DNA of 64,000 nucleotides, taken from Cenococcum geophilum 1.58. Taxonomy: Eukaryota > Ascomycota > Dothideomycetes > Gloniales > Gloniaceae. The stretch is taken from contig KV748229.1 in the NCBI GenBank assembly GCA_001692895.1, positions 185,359 to 249,358 of the forward strand. The letters are read 5' to 3'. Every line of letters starts with the position of its first letter. The stretch's first letter is position 1. Positions 32,501-45,999 of the stretch are shown piece by piece. Below the pieces are notes generated by a model. That model was given only the letters and a program-made list of their open reading frames with translations, was not told where the DNA came from and did no database searches. The position numbers and the translations under genes were made by a program.

Positions 32501-34589
32501 AAAGGTATATAAATAACGTTCTTTTTAATTACCTTAACAAATTCTATACAGTATACCTAGACGACATTCTTATATACTTAGACAACGAACTTAAGTATTA
32601 AGTTTATATTAAGAAGGTCCTAGAGAGACTACAGAACGCAGGCTTATAAGTTAATATTAAGAAATACGAGTTTAGGGTAAAACGTATAAAATACCTTAGG
32701 TTTATTATAACTACGGAAGGAATTAAGGTTAACCCTAAGAAGGTAGAGGCAATCCGTAACTAAAAGCCCCCTTACACAATAAAAGGAATCTAGTCCTTCC
32801 TTAGCTTCTGCAACTTCTACCGCTAGTTTATCTATAACTACAAAATTACGGTAAAACCTCTCGTATAACTAACTAGGAAGGACACACCTTTTGTTTTTAA
32901 TAATAGCTATATAAAAGCCTTTAAAGAGATAAAGGATCTGCTTATCTCTTCCTTAATTCTTTATTACTATAACCTAGACCTTAAATTAATGTTAGAAACA
33001 GACGCCTCTAATAGGGTCGTAGTGGGAATCCTATTATAGTTATATCTAGACGGCGAATAATACCCTATAGCTTTTTTCTTAAAGATAATAGACCTAGCTA
33101 AGTATAACTATAAAGTACACGATAAAGAAATACTAGCTATTATTTAATTACTCTCCTAATAGCGCGCAGATCTTAAAGGTATAAATTTCTAGATTAAGAT
33201 ATATATAGATTATAAAGCCCTAGAGTACTTTATAACTATAAAGCAGCTTACTAAATAATAGGCCTAGTAGGCCAAAATACTCTCCTAATTCTTCTTTACG
33301 ATTATATATCGTTCTAGTAAGTAAAACTCTAAGGCTAATACCCTAACCTAAAGAGAATAAGATATAGGACCCTAGAATAAGCTAAAGACCTAATATTAGA
33401 CGCGCGCCCTCCTCTATCTAGAATAGCTTGACCCACGGATCCTTAAGGAGCTAGACTCCTAGTAAAATAAGCTAGTACTAATAAAGGAGTCCTTAGATAA
33501 GCTAATAAGGCTAATTAACCACCTCCTAACTATAAACCGCATAGCTAATACCCTAAGGGCCCTCCGCGAATAAGCCGTAAAAAAAGACCCCAATTTTAAG
33601 ATAGAGGAAGAATTGCTCCTATACTAGGAGCGGCTTATAGTCTCTAATATTAATAATCTATAAACTAAACTAATCCGTAAAGCTTATTACTAAGTCTCTA
33701 CAGCATACCCTAGCAAGAACAAGACCCGTAAAATTATTAACTACCGCTACTACTAGCTAAGAATAGTTGCGGATATTAATCAATATATACGGAACTGCGA
33801 AGACTGCTAGAGAGCTATAATCCTACGGGATAAGACCCTAGAACTACTTAAGCCACTCCTAATACTAGAGCGCCCTTAGCAGTATATCTCTATAGACTTT
33901 TATAAACTACCTAAGGACCGTAATAGATATAATATAGTTAGAGTTATAATTAACTACTTTAGTAAACGCCCGTTCTTAATTCCATATTATAAAAATATTA
34001 ATACTAAAAAGGCAGCCTAGCTATATATCTATTACGTCTACTAAATCTATAGACTACTAGATACTATTATATCTAATTATAGGCTATAGTTTATATTAGC
34101 CTTCTGGAATAAGTTTACCTAGATCCTAGGCATTAAGCTAAAGCTTTCTACAGCTTATTACCCCTAGATAGACAGTTAGACAGAGATTATAAATTAGTAC
34201 CTAGACTAGAGGCTTAGGCCCTTTATTAACTATTTCTAGGACAACTAGTTTAAACTACTACCCTTAATAGACTATACGCAAGCAACCTTACCCCATAACT
34301 TTATAGGGTTTGCCCCAATTTAGCTAAAAATGGGATATTTACCCCGCATAAGCTTTAACTAAAAAAGGCTAGAAGAACCCTAGACTATATAAGAGAAGCT
34401 ATTCTATGCTAAGGCCCAATAGTACGCCAAATAATTAAAGGAGGCCTAGACGGTAGCCTATAAGAACCTAAAAAAAGCTTAGAGGTTAATAGAACAGTAG
34501 GCGAACAAACACCGTTAAGAGCCCAATTTTACCCCTACATCGGGAAAATATTCGCAGGATGAGATTTAAGTAGACTTTATTTAGCGCGT

Positions 34590-34870
34590 TTCGCGTAATT
34601 AACATGTAATTGACCAACTTAATATATAACTTAACTAACTTGACACGCAATTAACTAACTTAATATACAACTTAACCAACTTAATACGTAATTAACTAAC
34701 TTAATATTTAACTTAACCAACTTAACACGTAATTAACTAACTTAATATTTAACTTAACTAACTTAATACGCAATTAACTAACTTAACATTTAACTTAACT
34801 AACTTAATACGCAATTGACCAACTTAATATTTAACTTAACTAACTTAATACGTAATTAACCAACTTAATA
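34590..34870. repeat. Subterminal tandem repeat, ~41-bp unit
   Basis: About seven copies alternating ACGCAATTAACTAACTTAAT with ATTTAACTTAACTAACTTAA. The variants ACGCAATTGACCAACTT look like the unmutated state of ACGTAATTAACTAACTT, consistent with C/G to T/A decay. Confidence 0.85.
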
Positions 34871-35044
34871 TATTTAAAAGTTAAATAACACGCAGTTAAT
34901 CTACTTAACAACTTTAAAAGCTAACTGTACATTCCTTAATATGTAATTAAGGTAATATAATATATTATTTTAAAGTTGTATGCCAATTGCGTAAATAAAT
35001 TTTTACTATTTTCTTAGCCTATAGTATGCTAGCTTATAATATAT

Positions 35045-35215
35045 ATTATATATAATCTTATATAATCTTATACAATCTTATACAATCTTATATAATCTTA
35101 TACAATCTTATACAATCTTATATAATCTTATACAATCTTATACAATCTTATATAATCTTATATAATCTTATATAATCTTATATAATCTTATATAGTCCTA
35201 TATAGTCTTATATAG
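35045..35215. repeat. 10-bp tandem repeat (TATAATCTTA / TACAATCTTA)
   Basis: About seventeen head-to-tail copies, the two variants differing by one transition. Non-coding. Confidence 0.88.
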
Positions 35216-36149
35216 GTTTATTATTATATTATATATTATAGGTTTTATACTAGCTTAGCTACTTTTACTATTTATCCTAGCTTTTATATAATAACGTAAT
35301 ATAAGTTCCTTTTTTAAAAAAGTTATCTAAGTATAGAGTATTATATTAGTCCTAATTAATATAATTATTAATATAGTATAAATCTAGATAAGAAGTAGCG
35401 GCTAGAATAATATACGCGCTTTATAGAATAGATGGTATTAAATAAAAGCGACTACCTCTAAGTACTTGCCTAGTATTTACGCTCGGGCGCGGCCACCTTT
35501 TTACCTTAACTATGCCGTATATTAGATGCGGCAGTCTATAATTTAATGGCTAAAGCAGCTCTACTATAGCTCTAGTATACTATATATATATACCGTACTT
35601 ATCTAACCTTTTAATATCTAGAATAGTAGTAATTAGCTAAAGCTAGCCTATAAGTCTTCTACTTAACGGCGTACAGCCCTTTCTAATACGGTCGCCGTTA
35701 TCTATATACTCCTAAATCTATACATAATTACGCCTCTACTAGTTAGAATATTGCCAATTTGGTATACAACGTACTACCTCACTAATTTAGCCCTTAAGGT
35801 CGGTTATATTTTTTCCGTCTCGTTTCTAATAGCGAATAAATAGATATATTTTAATAAGCAGGCGTTTAACCTATAAGGGGTCCTTCTCTTTCTAGTCTAT
35901 ATTAGAGTTCTAGGTATATTTACCTTATAGTTTTCGCCTATACTCTTAAACAAATACTATAATGCCGTTTAAAAACCCTGGGATTTTATAGCAGTTTGCT
36001 ATATAAAATATATAAAGCCACGTCTTTAACCTAAGACGCCTTTAGATAAGATCTGTTGCCCTATCTATATCTTTTAAAGGCTACCGAAGCTTTATAACTA
36101 CCAAATGCTATATTAGTTAAGTAGCCTACACCTTTAAACGCTAGGAAGA

Positions 36150-36830
36150 CTGTGGTATAGAATTACTATTTATAAAAGCTATTTCATCTTCTATTACTAG
36201 TACTGCTACCTATCTTAAATTATAAGAGCAGATTTAAGATAGCAAATCCCGTTTATTTATTAAGTTATAAAACGCCTTAACAATATAACGGTGTCTAGCT
36301 TCGCTATTTGCGCCAGTATAGTACCTATCTACACATCTATACAGGCGGATATTTCCCTTAAAATGTATAAGGGCATGGAATTTTAGTATATTAAAATGGC
36401 CTATATTAGAATCCTTTGCCTTTAGACGGAAACTTTAAAATACGCCTTTAAGCATATTAATTTAATATAGGGCGTGGTGCATATATCGTAGTATCTCCTT
36501 GTTATAGGTGTAATACTAAGCTATAATAATAAAGTTATATACGGCTCTTATAAAATGCATAGCATATAGTTCCCTAAACAACAGCAATAAGGCTAGCACA
36601 GCGACAAGTTAACAAACTATAGCTTTTTATTCATCACCTGTCCATTAAGTAACTTTACTAAATAATAGGTTATTAAACTATTTTAGCCCTATAAAAGCCA
36701 GGACTTATCTAAAACGCTAATTAAGCTAAGCCTCTATAGATATATTTATTATAGTTATCTTCGTCCCTCTTCTCTTTCTTTTTAGCTAGATAACATCGCC
36801 TACTAGTTTCCGTACCCATTTAATAAGTTA
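36150..36830 (-). pseudogene. Plavaka-type transposase, C-terminal part (relic)
   Basis: On the minus strand from about 36462 to 36232, one frame reads HFNILKFHALIHFKGNIRLY, then CVDRYYTGANSEARHRYIVK, AFYNLINKRD and, after a stop at the LS codon, ICSYNLR. This is the distal signature of fungal Plavaka transposases (F-P-K-xHALxHY...IRLYG..DGY.TE..E..H...VK..Y..TNKRD). Upstream, in fragments at about 36830-36470, come NGQVMNK and an alternation of hydrophobic blocks with DICTTPYIKLI, matching the region before it. Multiple TGG/CAG-to-stop type changes are present. Preceding sequence up to about 40 kb is too decayed to define the N-terminus. Confidence 0.6.
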
Positions 36831-38569
36831 TATAACAATACCCTTTAGAAGCTAATATAGAATATCTACTATTATACCCTTATAGATATTAAATAGGCAA
36901 TAGTACTATACAAAATATTCTACCGGGTATACCCAGTTGTTTAAGGATAGAAGAATGTTCTTTAGTTTCTAACGTTTAATCTACCTTCTTGTCTCCTTAT
37001 AGGTGCGTAGCGGGTATTATTTCTTGGTTAAGTTCTTACGCTTTAAAGGGGGGGCCTAGCATATAGTGCAGTGCTATCGGCTTTTAATACCTATAAGCAG
37101 CACTTATTCTTTATAGTCTGCCATTATTCCATATATAATTAGATAATATTATTACACAAAATTATCCGTATATTAAAGGTCTATGCCGCTTTCTACAAGA
37201 TGCTTAATTACTATTATATTTTAGTTAATAGAATATAGCGTTAAAATACTAAAGCAGGACTTACATTTAAGTATAGTTCTTATCGCCTTATAATATACTT
37301 TACTTTTTATATCGTTATCTTTTTCTTTAATAACTGGTATAAAGCCAATAAGAATATTTATAGGGAATATCTATCGGCGCCAAACTTGTTGGTTAAGATT
37401 ACCGATAGTAAAATATACCGGCTAGGCCGATTTATCGCTATAGTGTATTATTAGCTAGGTCTTATTAACTACTATAAGTATAGGAACTACTATAGCACCG
37501 CTAGGAAGCTTGCCTTGTGTCTCCTACTACTAATTACCGCTATATAGCTTATTATAGACTTAGTGGTTTTCGGCATTATAAAGTCTCTTTAGTGCATATA
37601 CTAGTGCATCTTTAAAGGGTTAATAGCCAATTAGAAAGGTAATTATATTTATAATATCCTAGTAAAGAATATAGTATTCCCTCTACTTAGAGCCTTTAAT
37701 ATTTAATTCCACCTTACACTCTAATTAGAGCTATTATTTGTCTTATATACTAAATAAAATAGCGGTAATTAGTTCTTCCTATTAATTTACAGATTAGAAG
37801 CTAAGTAGGCTATAAAGTGGGCTAAGGCGGGTGTCTTTAAGTAATATGTTAACGTCTCCCTTTATATAGTAAATGCGGTACAGCCATATTAAAAAGGCGT
37901 AATTAAACTCTAAATAAAAAGGATTATATAGTATACTTTAGCTATTATCGTGTTATAATATAGTAATATCTAAAATTGTCTAGCTAACTTACTATATATT
38001 ATTATCGGTCTCGCATAAAATTAGTTTACCCACCTTTATATTCTTAGTTGCTTTAAATATCTCTACTCTAAGTAATAATAATAATAATATAACGCTTTTT
38101 TAATATAGTATACCGTACAGAGGCACTAGATAGGCATTCTGCTTATATTCTACCACTACTAAAGCGTACTTATTAGTATCCGTGTCTATACCGTCTAGTT
38201 ATAATCGCGCGTTATCTAACTAGTAAGAGTAGTAGAATTAATCGCGAATTATAAGCAGTTGGGCCGTAATAAATATATAAGTGTTATATCTCTCTTCGCG
38301 TGCTTTTTTATAGACGTGTTAGTGGCTAGGTAGCCGCCTTTTATAGCACTATAGGTATTAGTAAAGGCTACCGTAACTCTTAAGGGTAAAAAAACACCAT
38401 AGATAGCTCCGCTGCATTATCGCTAATTATATATTAAACAATATAGTATTATTTCTAGGCGTAAAGAGTGCGTGTTATAGTACTAACTGTTAATTGCCGG
38501 TATTTAATCTATATAGGTGGCTTAGCTTTATAACTGCTAAGAGTATACCTTTTATTTTCTCGCTAAAAC

Positions 38570-38955
38570 TAGTTACGCTAAAGCATAAGTATAACTAGCC
38601 TAATACTGAGTTTAAGGACTTAAAAGAGTCTAAGGTAGCTAAAATGGACGCTAAAGCGTAAGTATAACTAGCTTAATACTAAGTTTAAGGACTTAAAAGA
38701 GTCTAAGGTAGCTAAACTAGATGCTAAAGTATAAGTATAACCAGCTTAACACCAAGTTTAAGGACTTAAAAGAGTCTAAGGTAGCTAGAATAGACGCTAA
38801 AGCGCAAGTATAACCAGCTTAATACCAAGTTTAAGGACTTAAAAGAGTCTAAGGCAGCTAAACTATACGCTAAAGCGTAAGTATAACTAGCTTAACACTA
38901 AGCTTAACACCGAGTTTAAGGACTTAAAGAGTCTAAAGTAGTAAAACTGGACACT
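38570..38955. repeat. Tandem repeat, ~73-bp unit, about five copies
   Basis: Copies of GCTAAAGCGTAAGTATAACT followed by AGCTTAATACTAAGTTTAAG and GACTTAAAAGAGTCTAAGG. GACTTAAAAGAGTC is itself an inverted repeat, so each unit carries a small hairpin. Confidence 0.88.
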
Positions 38956-40234
38956 GTAAACTAAAGACTTAATAGTACCTAAAAAACCTTTATCCGTCTA
39001 AATAACAATATATAGTATTCTTAGGCAATGGCTACAGGACTATAGTAATAGCGAAGATATTATTTACCACTAATGTTACAGAGCCCGATAATATTAGCTA
39101 TCTAGATCTACGAATTCTATTATTTCTATATAAGCCGTAGCAAGAAAAAAAGAAAAGATTAAGGGTAGTGCTAGTTAAGTTAAGATAACTAAATAAGTTA
39201 GTACTTGGAACTATAATATCCAATCTTAGGTATATAGAGTTCTAACTAATATCTAACTTAAGCTGCCGTCTAGAAGTCTTATATTCGTTATTAGGGTAAC
39301 GCTAGAGGGCTAGGCTAGATAATAGGTATTAGCAATAATATAGATAATTTAAAGCCCGTGAAGTAACTAAATAGAAAGCCCGTGTCTTGTAGGCTAACTA
39401 CTTATCTTTAACGGCTTTTAAAAGTTTATTTCTAGAATTCCTTTTAATATCTCCGGTTTCCTATTAAATAGATATATTAGCACAAGCCTATATACTACTA
39501 GGGTGCGGAAAGCTAAAATATAGTTAGAGCTCTTTAAATAATTTACCAGAAAAGAACAGGTTATTTAGGTTAGCCTATAGATTGGCCAGCTTAACCTTAA
39601 CATCCTACCCTAGCTCGCGAAAATTAGGGCCATCTCTACCCGGTATACCACCGTCGATCTACGTATTAGTATCTCCCTTATTTACAGCGGCTAAAGAGGC
39701 TTTAGGTATCTGGTCTCTAAAAGGCATTATAATACGGCTTTTAAGAGAGCCTGCTCCGCGCTAGGGCACCAGACGCTATATTATAGGTAGAGCTTATAGT
39801 AGTTATATAAGGCGGAATACATTTCTAAGCAGTATACGTTTAAAGAAATTAAGGCTAAGGCAAGCTTAATATAGCTATATTTTTAAAGACAAAGAGGCTA
39901 TAGTGTCGGTTTAGGCAGCTATAGAAGTTTAAAAGATTAAGCGAACAATAGCAGGAAATAGAAGAAAAAGGCGCGTAAATAAGAGTACGGTGTTATAGGG
40001 CTAGAGTGACAATAGCTATGTTATAGATGGCTTAATATGCAATTCGGACTACGGGACCTATATATAAATAAGTCTAGCGAATATCTTTAATATAAAGCGT
40101 AGTAGCTATAAGTAGGATTTAGGATACTAGTTTTAGGTTACCTGTGCAGTAGATATAACAGTTTATCCAAAAAAAAGTTGCTTTATTAGTAATATAGCTT
40201 AAAAATGGGTTATACTTTAGGTAAAAGGGTATTC

Positions 40235-40565
40235 TAAAGCCTTATCTTGCGCTTATGGGATAAAATACTATATTATATTTTACTTTGTTTCGTATAATCT
40301 TAGACTTTTTATAATATCTTAGATTATCCCACTACCTCTCTCTATTATGCACTTTACCTTATCTTGTACTTATGGGATAAAATACCATATTATATTTCAC
40401 TTTTTTTTATATAATCTTAGACCTTTTATAATGTCTTAGATTATCCCCCCACCTCTCTCTACTATGCATTTTACCTTATCTTACACTTGTGGAATAAAAT
40501 ACCATATTATATTTTACTTTTTTGTATAATCTTAGACATTTTTAATGTCTTAGATTGTCCTAAAC
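40235..40565. repeat. Tandem repeat, ~115-125-bp unit, three copies
   Basis: Three copies of CTTATCTTGYACTTATGGGA, then ATAAAATACCATATTATATT and ATAATCTTAGACYTTTTATA, ending CACCTCTCTCTACTATGCAT. Non-coding and moderately diverged. Confidence 0.85.
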
Positions 40566-41229
40566 TTGTTCCTTAACCTCTCTAAAGCTACTTTACTAAC
40601 TAGTTATAATACGAAGAATAGAATTATTAGCTCTCTTATTATTATATATCTAGTCTAGTTGCTTAAGTATACCTATTAGGGTATCTATTATCCTATCTAT
40701 AACTCTTTAGCTTCCTATATAATACATATAACAACTAACGTTTTAAGGCTTTTACTGCGGATTATACTTGTTTTTATATGCCTTGCTATTTATATCTTAT
40801 AATTTTATTCACTTAGTCAGCAGCGTAAATCTTATATCTCGTCTTACCACACACCTTTCGTTCCGTTTCTTACTCTAAGTCTTATATTTTATTCTACTGC
40901 CTATATTAAAGCTTATATCTTATCCTACTTCTTATATTAAGACTCGCATTCTGTTTTATTTCTTATATTGCTCTTATATCACTCTTATTAGAATCCGCTA
41001 TTATCTTAAGTTAACACTATTAGCACACCTTCTTATTATAACTATTAGGATTATCTTGTTAGATTATTGCTAATTATCTAATATATTATCCGCTCCACTA
41101 TCTTTATAAGTTACTCTATACTATTCTATATAAAACTTTCACCCGCTTATAAATATATAGGGTCCTTAACTATAATAGCGGCGCTATACCCAGACTCTAG
41201 TTAGTACTTAACTACTATAACTAATAAGA

Positions 41230-42060
41230 ACTTATTATAAATAAGTGGTCCAAAGCTATAGTAAGGACTTGCGATCAACGAAAAAACATATAAAGAAATC
41301 CTTTAATACTATACTAGCGAAATTAACGAAGCGTCTAGCGGTAGGTTGCTAGCGTCTAGGCCCGTATAAAATGGAGTTAAGCACACAGTCTTTAACCTTC
41401 TTGATACTAAGTATAGGCACGTGTTTAAGAGATCCGATCTACCATTAGAGTTTAAAGCTTTTACTATCGCCGCCAAAAAATCTATATGGCGATACGTAAC
41501 GACCAACAGACGTAGAGGCGTAGAGGTTATAATGGCTGATATTATTCTAAAGTATGGCGGCTTATCTTCTAGAGAGCAGTCTATTAACTTATTTAGATTA
41601 AGGGCAGCCTCCAAGGCTACCTAAGTACTTAGTAGTCTGTCCATTAAAGTCCTATAATAGCTAAATACTATACCTACACTATTCTATAAAATGAGCTTTA
41701 CTGTATACAGTTATCTAGACAAAACGCCATTAAATAGGGCCCCCATTCCATACGGATTTGTATTAAAAACTAAGCATAAGCATCTGTTATCCAATTCTTT
41801 AGAGAAAGTTAATGCATATCACTATGGATATAATAAGCTACAGGCCGTAATAAGTATAAACTTCTCGGCGGATAAATATAGGGATAGCTAGGCCATAGTA
41901 GATCTAACCACCGGTATACTAATTCTTAACTATATAAACCTAGTATTTATAGTACTTTCTGTAAAGAAGGCTAGACTTAATATAATTATAATTAGAGTTA
42001 AAAATCCTAATCGGATTATAAAGCGTAAGAGACTTTACAACTTATATAAGATTATATAAT
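41230..42060 (+). pseudogene. Unidentified coding relic upstream of the SNF2-like region
   Basis: Two less decayed frames stand out: about 41350-41624 (EFKAFTIAAKKSIWRYVTTN, RRGVEVIMADIILKYGGLSS) and 41691-41891 (SFTVYSYLDKTPLNRAPIPY, YHYGYNKLQAVISINFSADK). The second continues after a stop to about 42055 (AIVDLTTGILILNYINLVFI). Composition and length look like protein coding, but I do not recognise the family. They lie on the same strand as and directly upstream of the helicase relic and may belong to it or to an independent cargo gene. Confidence 0.35.
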
Positions 42061-42779
42061 ATTATATAGAGTTATCTAACGTACGTTTATAGGTATAAGA
42101 TTTAATAAGAGTACTTCTAAGTCTAACTCTAACCCTAATATTACACAACCAGTGCTAACTAAGAGAAGAATAGGTATACCTGCCCTAAGTCAAAGTAGTT
42201 ATAAGCAGTCAATTTTAGAGTCCACGCTACCTATATCTAAGCAGTTAAATCTAAAGCCCACGTTAACCCTAAAGTCCACGCTACCTATACCTGCTAGTGC
42301 ATTATTAGCCGTATAGCCGGCTATAATTAAAACTGCTTATAGCTAGACCCGTAGTAGTAAAGACTAGCCCCTACTAGATAAATTAGAGCTCTTAAAAGGC
42401 TTGGATCTAGACAAAGTATAAACATTTAAGATAATGCCATAGGATAAGATGAAAGGATAGTATAATAAATAGCTAAAGTCTAATCGCGAAATGTTTATTA
42501 ATATATTATTTAAGGATATAAATAATAACCCTAACCTAATTTGTATTAGGGAAATTAATCTTAACCATATATAGGAGCGCCGCCACTTTAACGCCTTAAT
42601 TAACCCTATTTTAACTAATAAGGAACTAGAAGATAAGTATAAGGATAGAATTAAGGAGGTTAATTAGGAAGTTAATTACCTAAAGGACGTGCGAGAAGTA
42701 TACATTAACCCAATATTATAGGTAAAGGCGCTGCGGTTCCTCTCATTTCTATTAACTATTTATAACACTCTTTAAGACG

Positions 42780-44960
42780 TAACCTTTTACTTATACGGCA
42801 TAAAAAAGGGTAAAGCTATATAGACATATTAGCTGCTTAGTATTACCTATACTCTTCGCAATTATATAGCCCTAGATAGAACTTTTCTTGCGGATATAAT
42901 GGGTTTAGGTAAGACACTTTAAATGCTTTTAATCTAGTATACCAGCGTGTTAATAACCAAGATTAACCTCAACTAGCTTAATTGGAAAAATTAAGAAGGT
43001 AGAGATAAAAGTCTCTACCTTACTCCTAGTATAAATGAACACCCGTAGCTACCTAACGCCTAATACCTAAGTTAAATAGATGGTATGCCATAGTGCTATT
43101 ATATTAAAAGAAGTATCACCAGAAATTTTCTTTACCGGCTAGTAGGACCAACTATATACATTACTAGACAGAATCTACTGCCCTAAGCGGTTAAAAACAT
43201 TAAATTATGGTTTGAAACCTTAGAACTAAATAATTATATTCCTAGAGGCAAACTACAAGTTTATATACGCTATTCGGCTTTTATTAGGTCCAGTATAAAG
43301 AAGTATAATTTTATAGATAAAGATAAAGACATTCTTAAACCTATGAAATATAAAAGAGAAGGTAAGAAGGTCTGGTGGATAATAGACCTAAGATTGGCTT
43401 TATATCTTATAATTACGACATTATAAACTTAGGCAACAACCTGGACCGCTTAGGAATAGTATAAGACTATTTTTAATCTCTATAGAGACGGTGGTCCTTA
43501 TTATATTATTAGTGGGATTTTTACTAATAAGTTCTATATAGATAGGTTAGAGATAGGTTATCTAATAAAAATAGCCAAACAAGTATATAATGATCAAGCA
43601 GTATTTCCTTACTTTTAACGCCCGGGCCTATCTTATAAGGATGGTAATAGTAAAATAGCCTACTACACCTTTTAACCTTTAGTAGTATTTACTTCTAGTA
43701 CGCCAACCAGCGAAGGTTTTACAAGTTTAATTCCCGCCTTAGAAATTTTTAGGGCCCCTAATTGGGCGGATTCCACAAATACAAAATTAATTAATAATTA
43801 TAATATTAAAGCATTAATTAAATATAAAAAGCTAGGAGCAGCTAATTACTCTTCTCTTCTAAATAAGGTTATTACGGGCTTTAAAGAATACTCCTCTTTA
43901 ATTATAAAGATCTTGATTATACGCAGGATAGGGGAAGACCGATGGTTTAATAGGAGGGTGATTAATAAGCTACTACTAGTCGTTTACTAAGACTGCTATA
44001 TAACGAACGATTTAATATTTAAACCGTATATTAATAAGCTCTGGCGTAGAGCATCTCTAGATGCTTTTAAATAGCTAAATAAAGCTTTTAAACACTAGAA
44101 AGCTAAAGAAAAAAAAGGAGAAGAACCTGTTTTTAATATGGATTAATTTCTAGAGGGAGCCGGTCGCTTATTAAAAATTTTTACTATCTTTCTAGGCCTA
44201 GCTAAGGTAGGAGATAAGTGGCAGGATATATAGTAGAAGGATAAGGCAAAAGTTAGAATAAAGCTGAGGTAGACAGTTAATAAGTTTTATAGCGAAAAAT
44301 GGGATAAACCTTTGGACGAGAATCCGCTTTAGAGGAATTAAAGCATAATTACTAACTCTGGGAAACTAAAGCTAATTATAAAATACGTTGATAAAGTACT
44401 TAAAAGGAATCCTAATAAGAGACTACTGTTTAGTAGTTACGAACTAGCAGCATATACACTATTACGCCTTATAAGTTAGCTATTAAACTAGTAGTAAACT
44501 GTTACTAATAATATAATATAGTATTTTTATAAAAGGCTTAGCTAGTCTAAATATTCAGCTGTTTACTAAATAGAGTTTAGGATATCCCTAAAAGACCAAA
44601 AGGACATTTATAAAGCGTTTTGTATTCCAATAGGCGGTCCTTACTAAAATAACGTAGTTTAGTTTCTTATTATCAACCAAAGGGTTAGAGGAGAGGGTCT
44701 GAATTTAGTCTCTATATATAGAGTCCATCTACTTAAACCGGCGACAACAGTAGATATAAAGGTGCAAGTGTTTAGCCAGGCTGCTAGATCTAGACAGTTA
44801 GCGCCGGTAGTTACTATATTAACAACGTATAGTATAGATAGGTGGAACCCGATTAATATAGTTATATTAGTAAGGCGTACGATAACTAAAAGGATAATAA
44901 TTAATAAGTTCCACGAGGTGTTTAAAACCCAACCTACTTAATAGGCTGATGATGATGTAA
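42780..44960 (+). pseudogene. SNF2-family helicase-like relic
   Basis: The Walker A region DIMGLGKTL is readable at 42891-42920 (DEMGLGKT in intact SNF2 proteins). It follows a RNYIALDRTFLA block. About 240 codons later the ALYLIITTL region continues the first RecA lobe. The second lobe shows SSYELAAYTLLRLIS (about 44430), NQRVRGEGLNLVSIYRVHLL (about 44680) and FSQAARSRQLAPV (about 44775-44813). The last three correspond to the G-LNL, HLLxP and QAxGRxxRxGQ motifs of the SNF2 C-lobe. Many RIP-type stops are present. In intact mobile elements such ATPases are seen as passenger genes; here it is dead. Confidence 0.6.
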
Positions 44961-45132
44961 TAGAAATAGCGTAGCTGGTACAGTTAGAGCAGCGATCCCC
45001 TACAATAAGAGTGTGTCTTAGCATAATATATATATATATAGACAATATATAACTGTTTAATATTTTATAATATATTATCTTAGTATTAACCACCGTATAG
45101 AAGTATAGGCCACCTCGTGTATAGTACCAATA

Positions 45133-45892
45133 TTACCCCACCAAAATACTTATAACTTAAGAACTACTATAATTATTTATATAAAATTTTAAATATGGCT
45201 TATTAAATAGTAATTTAAGCTTTTTATAAAATAAAAATTTAAAAATTTAAAGCTATTTTATATATAGTTTTAAAATACTTATAGCTTAATAACTATAATA
45301 GCTATTTATATAAAAATTTAAATATAGCTTACTAATTAATATATTAAACTTTTAATATAATTAAAATAAAATACTATAAAATATTTTATAAAGAGTTTAA
45401 CTTATTAATTAGTAAGCTATATTGGTTTTTATATAAATAGCTATTATAATTATTAAGCTATATATTAGCGACTTAGTCAATTAAGGCATAAGCACGGAAA
45501 GAGGGACACGTAAGCCTATATAATTAGTAGTCTATAAACGAGGATCTAAAGCTAAAGAAAGGAAAGGAGAGGGCGGTGCTACTTAACGTTATATACAATC
45601 CTCTGGTCACGTGACGGCAAATATCTAAAACTATCTAAAACTATATAAAACTGTCTGCGATTATCCGCTATAATCTACTAATATCTACTAGTTTCCACCA
45701 GCGCCGTAACACTATAAGTATTTTAAAACTATATTTTAATATAAAATATAAAATAAAACTATATATAAAATAACTTTAAAATAAAGAATTTTTATTTTAT
45801 AAAAAGCCTAAATTACTATTTAATAAGCTATATTAAATTTTTTATATAAATAACTATAGTAGTTCTTAAGTATAAGTAATTTGGTGGGGTAA
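45133..45892. mobile_element. Long-TIR MITE (TA-flanked), split by a solo LTR
   Basis: The left arm TTACCCCACCAAAATACTTA onward is mirrored at the right end (TAAGTATAAGTAATTTGGTG, then GGGTAA). Inverse similarity extends over more than 100 bases per side, with further nested inverse pairs inward. TA stands on both borders (45131-45132, 45893-45894). Without the LTR and its duplicated 5-mer the element is about 506 bp. Non-coding and AT-rich. Confidence 0.75.
45463..45711 (-). mobile_element. Solo LTR (249 bp), second copy of the 2588-2812 family
   Basis: Aligns along its length with the LTR at 2588-2812 (GTAGTCTATAAACGAGGATC, GGTCACGTGAC, GCCGTAACA shared) but shows many transitions and small length differences. 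The flanks are the identical 5-mers CTATA at 45458-45462 and 45712-45716. Its terminal TG is now TA, consistent with RIP. It sits almost at the centre of the MITE. Confidence 0.85.
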
Positions 45893-45999
45893 TATAAGGT
45901 AGGACCGTGCACAAGGTAGCCTATTCTAGAAAGTTTAAATTTAATCTAGATTAATATTACTCCAGCTACTAACTACTTCGACACCTATTAAGTAATCCA

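Noticed and set aside
34590-35215. CRISPR-like or telomere-like array
   Set aside because: Repeats are directly adjacent without unique spacers, this is a eukaryote, and the units do not match TTAGGG-type telomeres.
41309-41614. Minus-strand 101-codon frame
   Set aside because: The plus-strand frame at the same place has the more protein-like composition and lies upstream of a plus-strand helicase relic.
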